Source of the DNA: Branchinecta lynchi | Lineage: Eukaryota > Arthropoda > Branchiopoda > Anostraca > Branchinectidae | Length of the DNA stretch: 64,000 nucleotides | Assembly: GCA_023053575.1 (NCBI GenBank) | Contig: JAKZAP010000010.1 | Span: 16,453,225 to 16,517,224, forward strand | Direction: 5' to 3' | In this document: positions 55,501 through 64,000 of the stretch, piece after piece | Layout: every line of letters starts with the position of its first letter | How positions within the stretch are numbered: position 1 is the stretch's first letter | The notes under the pieces: model-generated | The model's database searches: none | Told to the model about the DNA's origin: nothing | What the model saw: the letters and a program-made list of their open reading frames with translations, nothing else | Position numbers and translations under genes: made by a program

Positions 55501-58372
55501 AAATAAAACTTTTACTTTCAACAAACTTTCCGGTTTTGGCCGGATTCCGGGCGAACTACTTGTCCGATGAAAAAATGTTTTTTACCATCGTGTTCAGCAT
55601 GTCTTCTTACCCCATAATCGACTATCACATTAGCTGTTTCAAAATATTTTGTTTGTCCCTTAATTTCAATCCCCTCCCCCACCCCTAAATGTAGAGCTAC
55701 AAAGCCCATCTACGAACTTGACTGGTCCGACGACCCAACGAACCTTCTCACCAAGTTTCATCAAAATATCTCATTCCCTTCGAGAGTTATCGTGCTTACA
55801 GACGGACGGATAGACGGACGGACGGACGGACGGACGGACGGACAGACGGACAACTTTTGCGATGTCATAGGTATCCCTCCACTTACGTTTTGGGATCCCA
55901 AAAACACGCTGATTTTCTCACTTGCCATGTTTTGCTACCTTCGTTGTGTATCACGCTGTCCACGGTTGTGTGCGAGAAGTTTTCCCGTCAGGAAAACCGG
56001 TTATGTCAGTTGTTTCCCTGTTTTTGCTATAAGTCAACGGTCTCGGAAAAGGCTTAAAACAGCCAAAACCGTGGGTTATTTGCTGAAAGCACAGCCTAGT
56101 TTTAAAGTATTGACATTTGTTTTAAATGATGCAAGTTGAAGAGCAAATAGTGCGAGGGATTCTATAAAGATTTTGTAGAGATGGAGATTTCAGAGGTCAG
56201 CAGACCACATCAGTTGCCACTGAAGGTGTGTTGTGTGTAAAGTGTTTTCAAGATAGTCTTGATTGCTATTTGTACGAGGGAGTACATGCCGGAGGTGCTT
56301 ATTTTGGTTCTCTTTTTTTTATGGCACTTGCCCTTCGGCCAAGTGCCATATAGCGATCGCAATTTCTGTCCGTCCGTCGGTCTGTCGGTCGGTCCGGGTT
56401 TGGCTAGTTTGGGTACTTCCACATAAGCTAGGACGATGAAACTTGCCAGGCATATCAGGGACCCCAAATGATTAAGTTGGAAATAGTCACTTCCTCGGTC
56501 CGAGCATCGTGGGAGGAGTGGAGGGAGGGGGAATCCGGAATCTTGGGGTATTGATAACTTTTGAACGGGAGATTGGATCTTAATGAAACTTGATATTTGG
56601 AAAGACCTCATGTCTCAGACGACCCACTTCAAATCCGAAACGGATCCGGTGACTTTGGGGGGAGCTGGAGGGGGGAGCCGGAAATCTTGGGAAACGCTTA
56701 AGTGGAGGGATCGGGGTGAAACTTGGTGGGAAGAACAAGCACAAGTAGACAGATAAGACAGATAATTGACATAACCAAGCCGGATTCGGGCACTGTGGGG
56801 GGTTCTGGTGATCCAGCGAGTTCGGTACTTCGTGATGGAATAAGATGATGAAAATCGGCAGGAATATGAGAGATCCGAACAGACCGACTTGAGAATAGTC
56901 GTTTGCACGATTAGAACATCGTGGAGGAGGGGTGGAGGGAGGGGGAATCCGGATTAGTGGCATTTTTAACTTTCGAACAGGCGATCCAATTTGAATGAAA
57001 CTTGGCAAGTGGAAAGAAATATTGTCTCAGATGTTCCATGTTAAGCCCGGGCCGGATCCGATAATTGTGGGGGGGGGGGGGGGGTGGAAGGGGCCACCGG
57101 AATTTGTATGAAACGCTTGGTGTCGAGGGGTCTAGATAGAATTTGGTGGGAAGAACAAGCATAAGTATTAGATACGTTCTTGACGGAACCAGATCATGTC
57201 GGGGCTTTTTGGGGGGAGTTGGAGTGGATTTCTCGGAATTCCGGTGATCGCGATTCGCGAGATAGGCTACTCCCAGAATAACGAAGGACGATAAAACTAG
57301 GCAGGCGTAGTAGTGACCCGACCAGATAAACTTAAGGACCCGACACAGGAAGCCTTAGGAAGACTTCCGGTCCTGGGTCCTACCATTTTTCGGGGAGTAG
57401 AGGGAGGGGGAATCCGGAAATTACTGATTTCCGTAGGTTGTGAAAAATGGTCCGAAGTGAAACTTTGTGGGTGATAAGAACTGATGACCTAGATATGCAA
57501 AGCTTGTGTACGAACTCATGCAGCTGTGGTTGGGGGAGTTGGGGGGGGGGGGTCCGGAAACTTGGTGGCATGCAGAAAAACCAAACGGATGGGCAGAATG
57601 GAATGCAACTTGGACAGTACCAAGTTTACGCAGCCTAGATTTGTCATTTTTTGTCCGAACCGGATCCGACCAAGGTAGGAAGAGGATGAAATGGGAACCG
57701 GAAATTTGCAGATATGCTACGAATCGAGTTAAACTTGATGGACGGGAAGAAGAGATGTTAGTATGTGTCCGAGTCGTATTCGGCCACAGTAGGGGGGAGT
57801 CCCGAAAATGTTGTAGCTTGCATAGCTGTTAAACGAGTGAAGTAATTGGAATGAAACTTGCCAAGTAGACAGAGTGCCTGCGTTAGACGACATATTTTAG
57901 GGTCTGGATCGGATTCGAGCACGGTGGGGAGGTGTATCGGAAGTCCCGAAAAAATGCTCATATTCACTTTCTCGCTTCTCACACCACCTACTCGTAACAA
58001 GTGCCATATGAGCTCGTAGCTCTTGTTTATTTTACTTGTTGATTTTTTATCCTTACACCAAGGAGAAGACCCGACTTTGTGGGGGATGAATAAGGAAGTT
58101 GTCTCTTCTTGATGGAAATGCTATGAGCTTGCCATTTTACTACGATTTTCTTCTTCTATTTTATTGTTAGCTGCAGGGTGGCAATTCTAGCTTAGCCTTA
58201 AGTATCTGATTTGGTGTGCTACAAATAAATGAATGAATGGTGAGTTTTGTTTGTTTTCAAATTTCTTCTTGATTTTAGGATGATTGGAATTCTGATGGCA
58301 AGTCTGCTGTTTTCCTCTATGGGATATACTGCTGCCTGGATCTTCTACAGCGCTAGTTTCATGTTCTTTTTG
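40404..58372 (+). CDS. YIF1: YIF1 (Yip1-interacting factor), six exons, C-terminus missing
   Basis: YIF1 proteins are multispanning membrane proteins of the early secretory pathway that pair with Yip1 and Rab GTPases in ER-Golgi vesicle traffic. Coding exons: 40404-40581, 45669-45847, 48785-48913, 51770-51906, 53371-53526, 58279-58372. All borders are AG/GT and the phases join to 291 codons. A Gln/Pro-rich cytosolic N-terminus (residues 1-119) precedes [26 protein letters not shown] and GYKYVGMIG, the signature blocks of YIF1A/YIF1B. Hydrophobic segments start near residues 187, 220, 252 and 276. Human YIF1A is about 293 residues and YIF1B about 314, so perhaps 40-60 residues are missing. No continuing exon was recognised in 58373-64000. 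Confidence 0.93.
40941..42110 (-). mobile_element. RTE-like LINE, 5'-deleted, open 3' half
   Basis: A 372-codon minus-strand frame begins within the RT domain ([46 protein letters not shown]) and ends in [32 protein letters not shown] and a basic stretch. The YADD box reads FADD. The stop codon overlaps the tail, four tandem CTAAGGT units (40941-40968). RT motif A and the whole endonuclease are absent. It lies antisense in YIF1 intron 1. Confidence 0.85.
42863..43874 (+). mobile_element. Family B element, copy 4
   Basis: AACAAGACCAAAGGTTTCC and ATGGATCCCAAAAA at the left, degenerate units with TCAATCAAATTTC, then GACGGACGGACGG and TTACGTTTTGGGATCCC at the right. The 137-bp array is short and eroded. 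Confidence 0.75.
44487..44625. repeat. Cluster of GGATCC palindromes and CTAGAG units
   Basis: Eight GGATCC sites lie in about 115 bp, within short direct and inverted copies of TTACGGATCCAGAGCCTAGA and GTGGATCCTCACGGATCCAC. Confidence 0.85.
44610..44923. mobile_element. Family H MITE, degenerate left end
   Basis: TTCACGGATGGGGG at the left, internal CGATTTTTCGTAAAAAC units, GGCTAGTAACGCCTCTG at the right. Confidence 0.7.
45239..45335 (+). pseudogene. Degenerate copy 1 of YIF1 exon 3 in intron 1
   Basis: After TTTCTTTTCAG comes sequence translating GEHAFDREL, a duplicated EL, GRYFCVQ, an in-frame TGA, then [12 protein letters not shown]. It matches YIF1 exon 3 (48785-48870), including the acceptor, and diverges after the VDTN codons. 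The stop and the six-base duplication make it unusable as an exon. Confidence 0.85.
45418..45508 (+). pseudogene. Degenerate copy 2 of YIF1 exon 3 in intron 1
   Basis: Encodes [16 protein letters not shown] then [12 protein letters not shown], then diverges. It starts after TTTACAC, so the AG acceptor is lost. It lies about 178 bases after copy 1, shares the GEH and NH changes with it, and runs straight into family C repeat sequence at about 45509. The longer open frame here (to 45913) only bridges the relic, repeat and exon 2. Confidence 0.85.
45669..45847 (+). CDS. YIF1: YIF1 exon 2, rest of the N-terminal tail
   Basis: Acceptor CCCCTCAG; GG completes Gly 60, then [11 protein letters not shown] and on to [12 protein letters not shown], which corresponds to the MAxAYGSSLAxQG block of vertebrate YIF1. 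Donor CAG/GTGAGA in phase 0. Confidence 0.9.
45868..46138. repeat. Family F fold-back, short copy
   Basis: Starts CACAAACCCCTGATTTTTAA about 20 bases after the YIF1 exon 2 donor; inverted ATGCCAAACGCTGG units; ends near AAATCAGGTTTATG. Confidence 0.7.
46265..46915 (-). mobile_element. LINE C-terminal remnant and 3' UTR
   Basis: Minus strand 46890-46660: [39 protein letters not shown] and on to a stop. The 3' UTR ends AAATAAATTGAATTGAAATC near 46276, resembling the tail at 9050-9080. Confidence 0.75.
47137..48361 (-). mobile_element. Family B element, copy 5 (reverse)
   Basis: TTTTTGGGATCCCAAAACG, ACGTAAGTGGAGGGATACC, about five to six ~137-bp units (47380-48130; each with AGACATGCTGA, AAACCATTTTCTCG, CGTCCGGAATCCGG), then GGGATCCCATCGAAACCTTT and GGTCTTGTT. 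Includes an ATAG microsatellite near 48217-48237. Confidence 0.87.
48785..48913 (+). CDS. YIF1: YIF1 exon 3, conserved cytosolic block
   Basis: Forty-three codons in phase 0 on both sides, after a long T tract and TTTCAG. Encodes [14 protein letters not shown] then [15 protein letters not shown], the most conserved cytosolic part of the family. Two decayed copies of this exon lie 3.4 kb upstream in intron 1. Confidence 0.94.
49313..51446. mobile_element. Family D element with ~75-bp inverted ends
   Basis: AAAAAATCAACGAAGAAACC through CGAATATACTGAAATAAAA (49313-49377) recurs inverted at about 51340-51410. The core (49526-51224) begins TATGGCACTTG and ends CAAGTGCCATA, filled with degenerate units containing GATGAAACTTGG and GAGGGAGGGGGAATCC. 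The 13-bp repeat TAGTTCCATTTCA lies at 49300-49312 and 51447-51459. Short open frames inside are not genes. Confidence 0.8.
51770..51906 (+). CDS. YIF1: YIF1 exon 4, first membrane segment
   Basis: Acceptor after a run of T, TTTTAG. Begins DWSLKY, then [18 protein letters not shown], entering the first hydrophobic segment. Ends with two bases (AA) of Lys 208 before GTAAGT. Confidence 0.94.
52861..53160 (+). repeat. Family E repeat, copy 1
   Basis: GGCTGTTTTAAGCCTTTTC, GAAAACAGGGAAACAA, CTTCTCGCAGACAACTG. Related copies: 53698-53990 (+), 54335-54462 plus 55906-56110 (-, split by a family B element) and about 59450-59610. Confidence 0.75.
53371..53526 (+). CDS. YIF1: YIF1 exon 5, second and third membrane segments
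   Basis: Acceptor TTTCATAG; G completes Lys 208, then [16 protein letters not shown] and a hydrophobic stretch, ending FCGYKYVG. Two bases of Gly 260 precede GTGAGC. Confidence 0.94.
53698..53990 (+). repeat. Family E repeat, copy 2
   Basis: GCCTTTTTCAGCCCCGTTGA, AACTTCTCGCAAACAACCG and GATCTGCGTCGAAGGC align with copy 1; YIF1 intron 5. Confidence 0.65.
54463..55905 (+). mobile_element. Family B element, copy 6 (longest array)
   Basis: AACAAGACCAAAGGTTTCG with GGGATCCCAAAAA at the left. About seven tandem units; those from 55124 to about 55535 repeat every 137 bp almost without change. A long GACG microsatellite (55798-55853) and CTTACGTTTTGGGATCCC at the right. Inserted in a family E repeat. 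Short frames repeating every 137 bp are array artefacts. Confidence 0.9.
56320..58008 (+). mobile_element. Family D core, second full-length copy
   Basis: Begins TATGGCACTTGCCCTTCGG and ends ACAAGTGCCATA, 1,689 bp against 1,699 bp for the 49526 copy, with the same order of internal units. The outer 75-bp inverted ends are absent. YIF1 intron 5. Confidence 0.8.
58279..58372 (+). CDS. YIF1: YIF1 exon 6, last one found
   Basis: Acceptor GATTTTAG; G completes Gly 260, then [16 protein letters not shown] and [14 protein letters not shown], the last two hydrophobic stretches. A strong donor GTAAGT in phase 0 shows that at least one further coding exon exists. Confidence 0.92.
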
Positions 58373-58629
58373 GTAAGTTGAGAGGCTTCGCCTGTTGTAA
58401 GGTTGACAGAATGTGCCCTTATCTTTTAGTGACAAGTTTTTGAAATTGCGGACAGTGCATTTTCTTCTGAAGTCGTTTTCACACAGCGCGGAGAAACGCG
58501 CTTTTTTCTAATGCTTCATGCCTTCATTTATTTTCAAACTCCACCCGTTTATTGGTTCTTGCTGTACCGTCTTACTCTTGACTAAACAATACAGATAAAT
58601 ATTTTGCGACGAAACCCGTGAACATAATA

Positions 58630-58950
58630 ATAATAATAACGCTTGTTTATTGAGCCAAAAGGCCATACAAGATTTTATACACTTTTCACTATACAGATAA
58701 ACAATTACACCTCTAGACTACTATTCTACGTAATCGTAGCTAAACTCTCGTTCCTGAGACTGAATCCTTTAGCCACATATTTACAAACCTCTACGATACA
58801 TTTGGGGTTCGCAGATTTCAGGATACGGGGAAACTATACCAACCCACCCCCAGCAAATGTTACTCTCAAAGGCGAAAGCTCTTGGCACTCTAAGAGGAAG
58901 TGGTTCAAATCCTCCTCCTGCAACTTGCAAAGAGGGCAAATGTAAGTCTT
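58630..58950 (-). mobile_element. LINE C-terminal remnant with Cys/His motif
   Basis: Minus strand: YICPLCKLQEEDLNHFLLEC, a CxxC...HxxxxC motif as found at the end of several LINE ORF2 proteins, then FAGGGLV and a 3' end GGCTCAATAAACAAGCG followed by TTATTATTATTATT. Confidence 0.75.
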
Positions 58951-59720
58951 GTAATGCCGTAATGCTTTGTAATGTTTACGTAAAGGGTGAATTTAAACAA
59001 GGGGCTTTAACCCTGAAAAAAACAGTCATTTTTTTAGTTCAGCGGCACGTTGGGTAGCCGAATAAACGGTTTAGACAAACTTGGCTCGACCGTCATCACT
59101 AATCCTTTTGCCTGCTTCTTTGGTCTTTCCGTTTATTGACGATCCGACGCTAGCGAGTAATTATATTTATTTATTTTATTTATTTATTTATTTATGACCC
59201 GCTTTTTGCGAAACAGCGGAGTATGAATAAAATACAAAAGTAAAATATACATATTAAAACACTTAAACAAAACAATGTAAATATGAGCTATTCAGGAAAT
59301 AAATGTTGTTATTATTATTATTATGAAAGTAATTCATTCTACTTCAGTAGTATTTCCATCCATTCTCGTTCCAGAGATTCTAGATTCAAAAGTGTATCCT
59401 ATTTCTTCTGTTAGGGTTACACTGATTATCACGCTTGCCACATATGTTCTCTTTACGTGACATATCATGAGACTGGTCATTGTTTCCGAGGAGGTTATTC
59501 ATCCAGAGAACGGTTATGCAAATTTTGCCAAGCTTGTCATCCAAGGCAAAGGGCATGGAAAGAGGCTAAAACCAGACGAAGCCAAGTGTAATTTGCTGTA
59601 AGCATAGCTAAGTTTGAAAGTAGAGTCTCAGGACATCTTAGCAGAAACACGATGTAGTACGACGTTTTTTAAGAACAAATCTTCGTTGTCTCTAAAAGTC
59701 AAAAACCTATCTATCTATCT

Positions 59721-60052
59721 CACTGTCATAAGTTTTGTAACAGATAACACAAGGATGTGCGGTTTCAGCAGATAACACTTAGGATTTCATCTGTTCTGTT
59801 ATGATTTTACAAACTTTATGAACGACAAGCATTGCCAGGAAGAGCCGAAAAAGCGCCAAAATACCATCTCTGACTGTTCCGGATTCGTGATGATAAAAAA
59901 AAAAAAGTTAGCAGACGTTTTTTTCCGGCTGTGTTTCGGCTCCTTGTGTGTGCATAACATTCAGTGCGTAACGTTTGCAAAATCGTAGCAGCTAACATCC
60001 CAAGTAGAATCTGCGCATCCCTGTGTTACCTGTTAAAAAACTTCTGACAGTG
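59721..60052. mobile_element. CACTGTCAG-ended MITE, copy 2
   Basis: CACTGTCATAAGTTTTGTAA and AACTTCTGACAGTG ends with inner AACAGATAACAC and GTGTTACCTGTT, matching 7465-7759. Confidence 0.7.
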
Positions 60053-60224
60053 CTTTGATGACGAGTTACAGTGTCATCTATGGGAGTTGAGTGTTTTTCT
60101 TTCTTTTTCTGATTGAGAAATTTTTTAGGAATGCTGATATATAAACCACATTCGTTTTCTTATTACGAGGTTAAAAAAAAAAAAAAAAAAAACATTGTTG
60201 ACGAAAAAACAGTTGAAGCGCCAC

Positions 60225-60560
60225 CGATCGCAATTCCTTCATTCGGGCGGTCTGTCACACTTTTTCGAGTTGGGGTACTTCCAGATGTGCTAGGACGATG
60301 AAACTTGGCAGGCGTTATCAGGGACCCGACCAAACTAACTTGAAAATAATCAGTTTCCCGATCTGGGGGGAGTGGTGGACGGGGGAATCCGGAAAATTTA
60401 GTAGTGCGGAACTTTCGAACGGGTGCATCTTAATAACTGAATAGATGGCATATCTCTGATATCCCGTTTCAAGTCCGGACCGGATTCGACATCCGGGGGG
60501 ACCGGAAATCTCTAGAAACGGTTAGAATGGGGGGATCGGAGTGCAAAATTTACGAGATTT
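60225..60560 (+). repeat. Family D fragment
   Basis: GATCGCAATTCCTTCATTCG, GCTAGGACGATGAAACTTGG and GGGGGAATCCGGAAAA as in the D copies. Confidence 0.65.
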
Positions 60561-60717
60561 TCGTATCCGCGCGGTTTTAAGCAGAGATGATGTCGCAGAT
60601 CGACCCGAGACAATTCGGGAACCGTCCTTAAACTTCAACCAGTCATTACTTAATTAGTCTTATTGATTTTATGTTAATTCTTACGACCCAAATAAGTGGA
60701 TTAAAACAATAATTTTA

Positions 60718-61500
60718 GATTAGAAGAGGTTTTGATCTCATTAATCATACAATTTTGGTAAAGAGACTTATCGAAAAGTTCAAGGTTATTCCTTTTATTG
60801 TAAATATTTTATTTGAATTTTGGAAGAATAGAAAAGAAACAATACAATAACGTGTTCTCCGAACTATATTTTCTGTGGTGTTCCACAGGGAACTTTACTT
60901 GGACCTATCCTGTTCCTTGTCATGATGAATGATACACCGCAAGAGCACCCAGATCGCTGGAAATTTGTGGATGATTTAAGCTTGATCAAAGTATGGTACA
61001 GAAATATTAAAGCAAAGCTACAAGCATAATAGAAGACATTAAAGATGAAGCCAGGTTGTTGGACATGCAGGTAAACGAAGACAGAAGTGCAATTTTAACA
61101 TTTTCCTTCCTCAAAATTAGCATTTCCTTTGAAGAAACACTGCCTTCTGGTTTACAGGTACAGAAGATAAAGCTCATTGGTGTAACAATCGCGTTTGGTG
61201 TTAAATAGAGGACAACACCAACGTAATGCTCAAGCGTGTAAACGCTGTTAAAATTTCTGGCGAAGTTCCAAGTACCTAATTCCCGTCTTGTCCGAATTTC
61301 CGTTTCTTTCATTCGATCCACTTTGGAATATGCGGCTGCTTTTTGGCACTTTGCCCTTACTGCCGAACAGACACAACAAATAGAAAGAATACAGAAACGT
61401 GCACTCCTAATGATAAGTCGTGAGCCCAAAGTTCCCTATTCTGCTCGCCTTAACAAGTTTAACATGGATACCCTTGAGAGTCGGAGACTGCGGCTGAGCT
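60718..61500 (+). mobile_element. Old LINE remnant interrupted by a younger LINE
   Basis: Translated pieces in order: FDLINHTILVKRLIEKFKV, GVPQGTLLGPILFLVMMND, RWKFVDDLSLIKV, then from 61323 LEYAAAFWHF, IERIQKRALLMISREPKV and LESRRLRLSF, where it stops at the 3' end of the minus-strand LINE. YADD reads VDD. Several stops and frameshifts. Confidence 0.8.
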
Positions 61501-64000
61501 TTTTTTTTTTGAAGGAAGGAAGGAATTTATTTCTTCAACATTTCTACAACATATTGAACATATTCTTAAACCAATAGCCCGTCTCAATATGTGACAACAG
61601 GTCACCTGTGCAAGACGGACATCAAATTATCAAAATCTATTGATCAATTTTTTTTTTTTTTTTCTATACACTTAGTGAGACTTTAACTCACTCCAAATCA
61701 GCTTTCCTCACTCAAACACCCCTATCCTACCCAATTCCCATTCCCCTCCCGAATCCTGCCCCAACCTTCATTAAACAACCAACTCAATTACCCAACAAAT
61801 ATTTTTTTAATCTGTTCTTAAACAATAAATGATTATCAGACTCCCTAATGCTTGCCGGTAGATTATTCCAAACATTCACACCACTATTTCTAATTATAAA
61901 TGACGCTCTACTACTCTTACGCGATTCACTAACAAGCCTATCATTATTCCTCGTATCATAATCATGGTAATCTGAATTCACACTAAAAAAATTACTAAAA
62001 TACGAAGGAGAAAATTTATTTAATACACTGTACACAAAATTACCAATTTGCTGATCTCTTACATGTTTAACTTTCAACACATTAAAATCTCGATAACAAT
62101 CTTCTGTATGGGGACAATTTTTTAACTCACCCAAAACACGGAGAGCTTTATTTCGCAGAATTTCAACACGTTTAAAATTAGAGTTAAAGTTACTGGCATA
62201 CACAGAACATCCATATATTAAATATGGATGAACAATTGAAAAATAAATGTCTCTTAATGCTATTACCGGTAAAATATTTTTGAATCGACGCATTACACCC
62301 ACGCCTCTCGCCATTTTTGTTGCAATAATGTCACTGTGTTTTTTCCAATTAAAATTTACATCAAGATTGAAACCAAGATATTTACAAGCATAGACTTGGT
62401 TAACCGGGGAATTTCCAAGTAAAATGTGTTGTTGATCATTTATAATTCGTTCAAGTCTACTAAATATCATATAATTGGTTTTCGACGGATTCACTGCGAT
62501 AAAACTCGACTTCATAAAAATTGATAGGTTCACAAGTGCTGCATTAGCTTTACAAATTAGCTCACTCAATGATCTAGCGGCTACAGTAAGTGCTGTGTCA
62601 TCAGCAAATGCTGTGACTAACGTATCTGGTAAGTAGAAACGGAGTGTGTCCACGTACACTAGAAATAGAAGCGGACCAAGCACTGAGCCTTGGGGCACTC
62701 CACACTTGACATCATGAGCCTTTCCCATTACACTGTCAACAACAACTCTGATGGATCTACCATGTAGGTATGAGTGGAACCACTCAAGTGGCTTGCCGCG
62801 TACTCCTAGAGCCAATAGTCTCTTCATTAGCAGTTCAAAGTCGACAGTATCGAACGCTTTTTTAAGATCAATAAAGACCGTAAGGGGCATAAGTCCTTTT
62901 TCAAACGACGAGTTGACAATGTCTATCAGATGGTGCATCGCATGTGAAGTTGAATGTTTTTTTCGAAAACCGAATTGGCACTCATTTAACATACCAAGTT
63001 TGTCCAGATATGCACTCAGTCTCTTATGCACCACCTTTTCTATTATTTTCGAGAAAATTGGTAGAAGAGAAATCGGCCTCCAGTTGTTTAGTTCTTCTTT
63101 GTTTCCACCTTTGTGTAGTGGTAGAACTTTAGCCCGTTTTAGGGCCTCTGGGAAAACACCCTTCTCTAGGGATAGATTTATAATGTAAAGTAGGCACGGG
63201 AGTAGATATACAAATACTGATCTGAGCGCTTTCAGACTGATTCCATCAATTCCAGCACTGTTAGATTTTAGATTATCAACAATTTGTTGCAACTCATATG
63301 CACTGCACTTTTCAAAAGTAAACGTATGCCCACTACCTCGGTCGTCCAAAAACTGGTCTTCTCCTTCTGGGCCAGTAGCATCTGCGACATCTTGTTTTAT
63401 TTTAAGTCCCACATTTGCGAAATAATTTCCAAACTCATCTGCAAGTTGTTGTTTATTAGTAACCTGGCATCCATCTATTATCAGACTATCAACCTCTTCA
63501 TTCTTATTAACACCACCTTTAATTACATCATTTATTAACTGCCATGTACCTCTAACATCTCCTTTTTTTTCACTAAACTTTTCACGATAATATTGGGCCA
63601 TCTTTTTTCTTCGTAGGGAGTTTACTTTATTGCGCGTGACTCTATATATTTCTTTATTATCTTCATTTGGGCATTCTAGGTACAGCTTATGACTCCTGTT
63701 TCTTCTCTCAATAAGTTCCAAAATTTCTTCATTAATCCACGGCTTTCTGGGCTGGTCTTTATTTTTAACTGTTTGGTATTTAATCGGAAAACAAGCATCA
63801 TGAATAGGTGAAACTATTTCCATTAGCGTATCAAACGCAGCTGATGGATTCTCTTTCTCATCTTGGACTTCTTCCCATGACAGGACACTGATAGCTTCTT
63901 TGAATTTCTGCAGGTTTTTTTGTTTCATTTCTCTATGTGGCTTTTTCTCCTTGCTCCTTCGATTCAGTTCCCACTTCTTTATAAGGCAAACTAATGGTAG
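61501..64000 (-). mobile_element. Young CR1/L2-like LINE, ORF2 open to the window edge
   Basis: One frame is open from the window edge to a stop near 61784, at least 738 codons. RT motifs: KVLPLHKGG, NWRPISLLPIFSK, FGFRKKHSTSHAM, VFIDLKKAFDTV (A), GVPQGSVLGPLLFL (B), TAFADDTAL (C), VNPSKTNYMIFS, KYLGFNLD; C-terminal VWNNLPASIRE. The Met at 63928 is internal: the frame continues upstream, so the true start and the endonuclease lie outside. The 3' UTR has AATAAA, three TTCC units and a terminal A run at 61501-61511. The lack of stops suggests a recent insertion. Confidence 0.9.

Noticed and set aside
55124..55688. Three similar frames of 72-96 codons
   Set aside because: Produced by the 137-bp family B tandem array; their spacing equals the repeat period.

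Overview
The window is eukaryotic nuclear DNA, most likely from an arthropod or another invertebrate. The evidence is spliced genes with short, clean GT-AG exons in introns of about 1.5-5 kb packed with non-LTR retrotransposon pieces and small DNA transposons. A crustacean would fit, but the sequence alone does not prove it. No prokaryotic operon, CRISPR array, rRNA or convincing tRNA is visible.

Two conserved host genes can be assembled exon by exon. On the minus strand, nine exons (26797 down to 7841) encode a DEAH-family RNA helicase orthologous to DHX35. All nine splice in frame (591 complete codons), and the last ~110 residues lie beyond the left edge or were not found. On the plus strand, six exons (40404 up to 58372) encode YIF1, the Yip1-interacting membrane protein of ER-Golgi traffic (291 codons so far); its C-terminus runs past the last exon found. 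The two genes diverge from a repeat-filled 13.6 kb intergenic region. They are functionally unrelated (pre-mRNA splicing and secretory traffic).

The rest is mobile DNA. Non-LTR elements: a decayed RTE-like LINE (about 1705-4555, +); a truncated RTE-like LINE with an open 3' half (40941-42110, -); a young CR1/L2-like LINE with an open frame of at least 738 codons running off the right edge (61501-64000, -), nested in an older plus-strand LINE (60718-61500); and several C-terminal LINE scraps (8170-9082, 14350-14860, 15840-16040, 16390-16840, 21740-22250, 46265-46915, 58630-58950). Non-autonomous DNA elements fall into families named here by letter: B (ends with the palindrome TGGGATCCCA, carries 137-bp tandem repeats, six copies); C (CGGATACGTCAGCT fold-backs); D (GGCACTTG-ended, ~1.7 kb core); E; F (inverted atgccaaacgctgg units); G (CAGGGGTGGCCCGAAG ends); H (CAGRGGCGT ends, 8-bp target duplications); P (CCATGG palindromes); and several single elements.

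The most unusual observation is in YIF1 intron 1, where two degenerate copies of YIF1 exon 3 lie inside what looks like a C-family fold-back element, a candidate case of gene-fragment capture by a MITE-like transposon.
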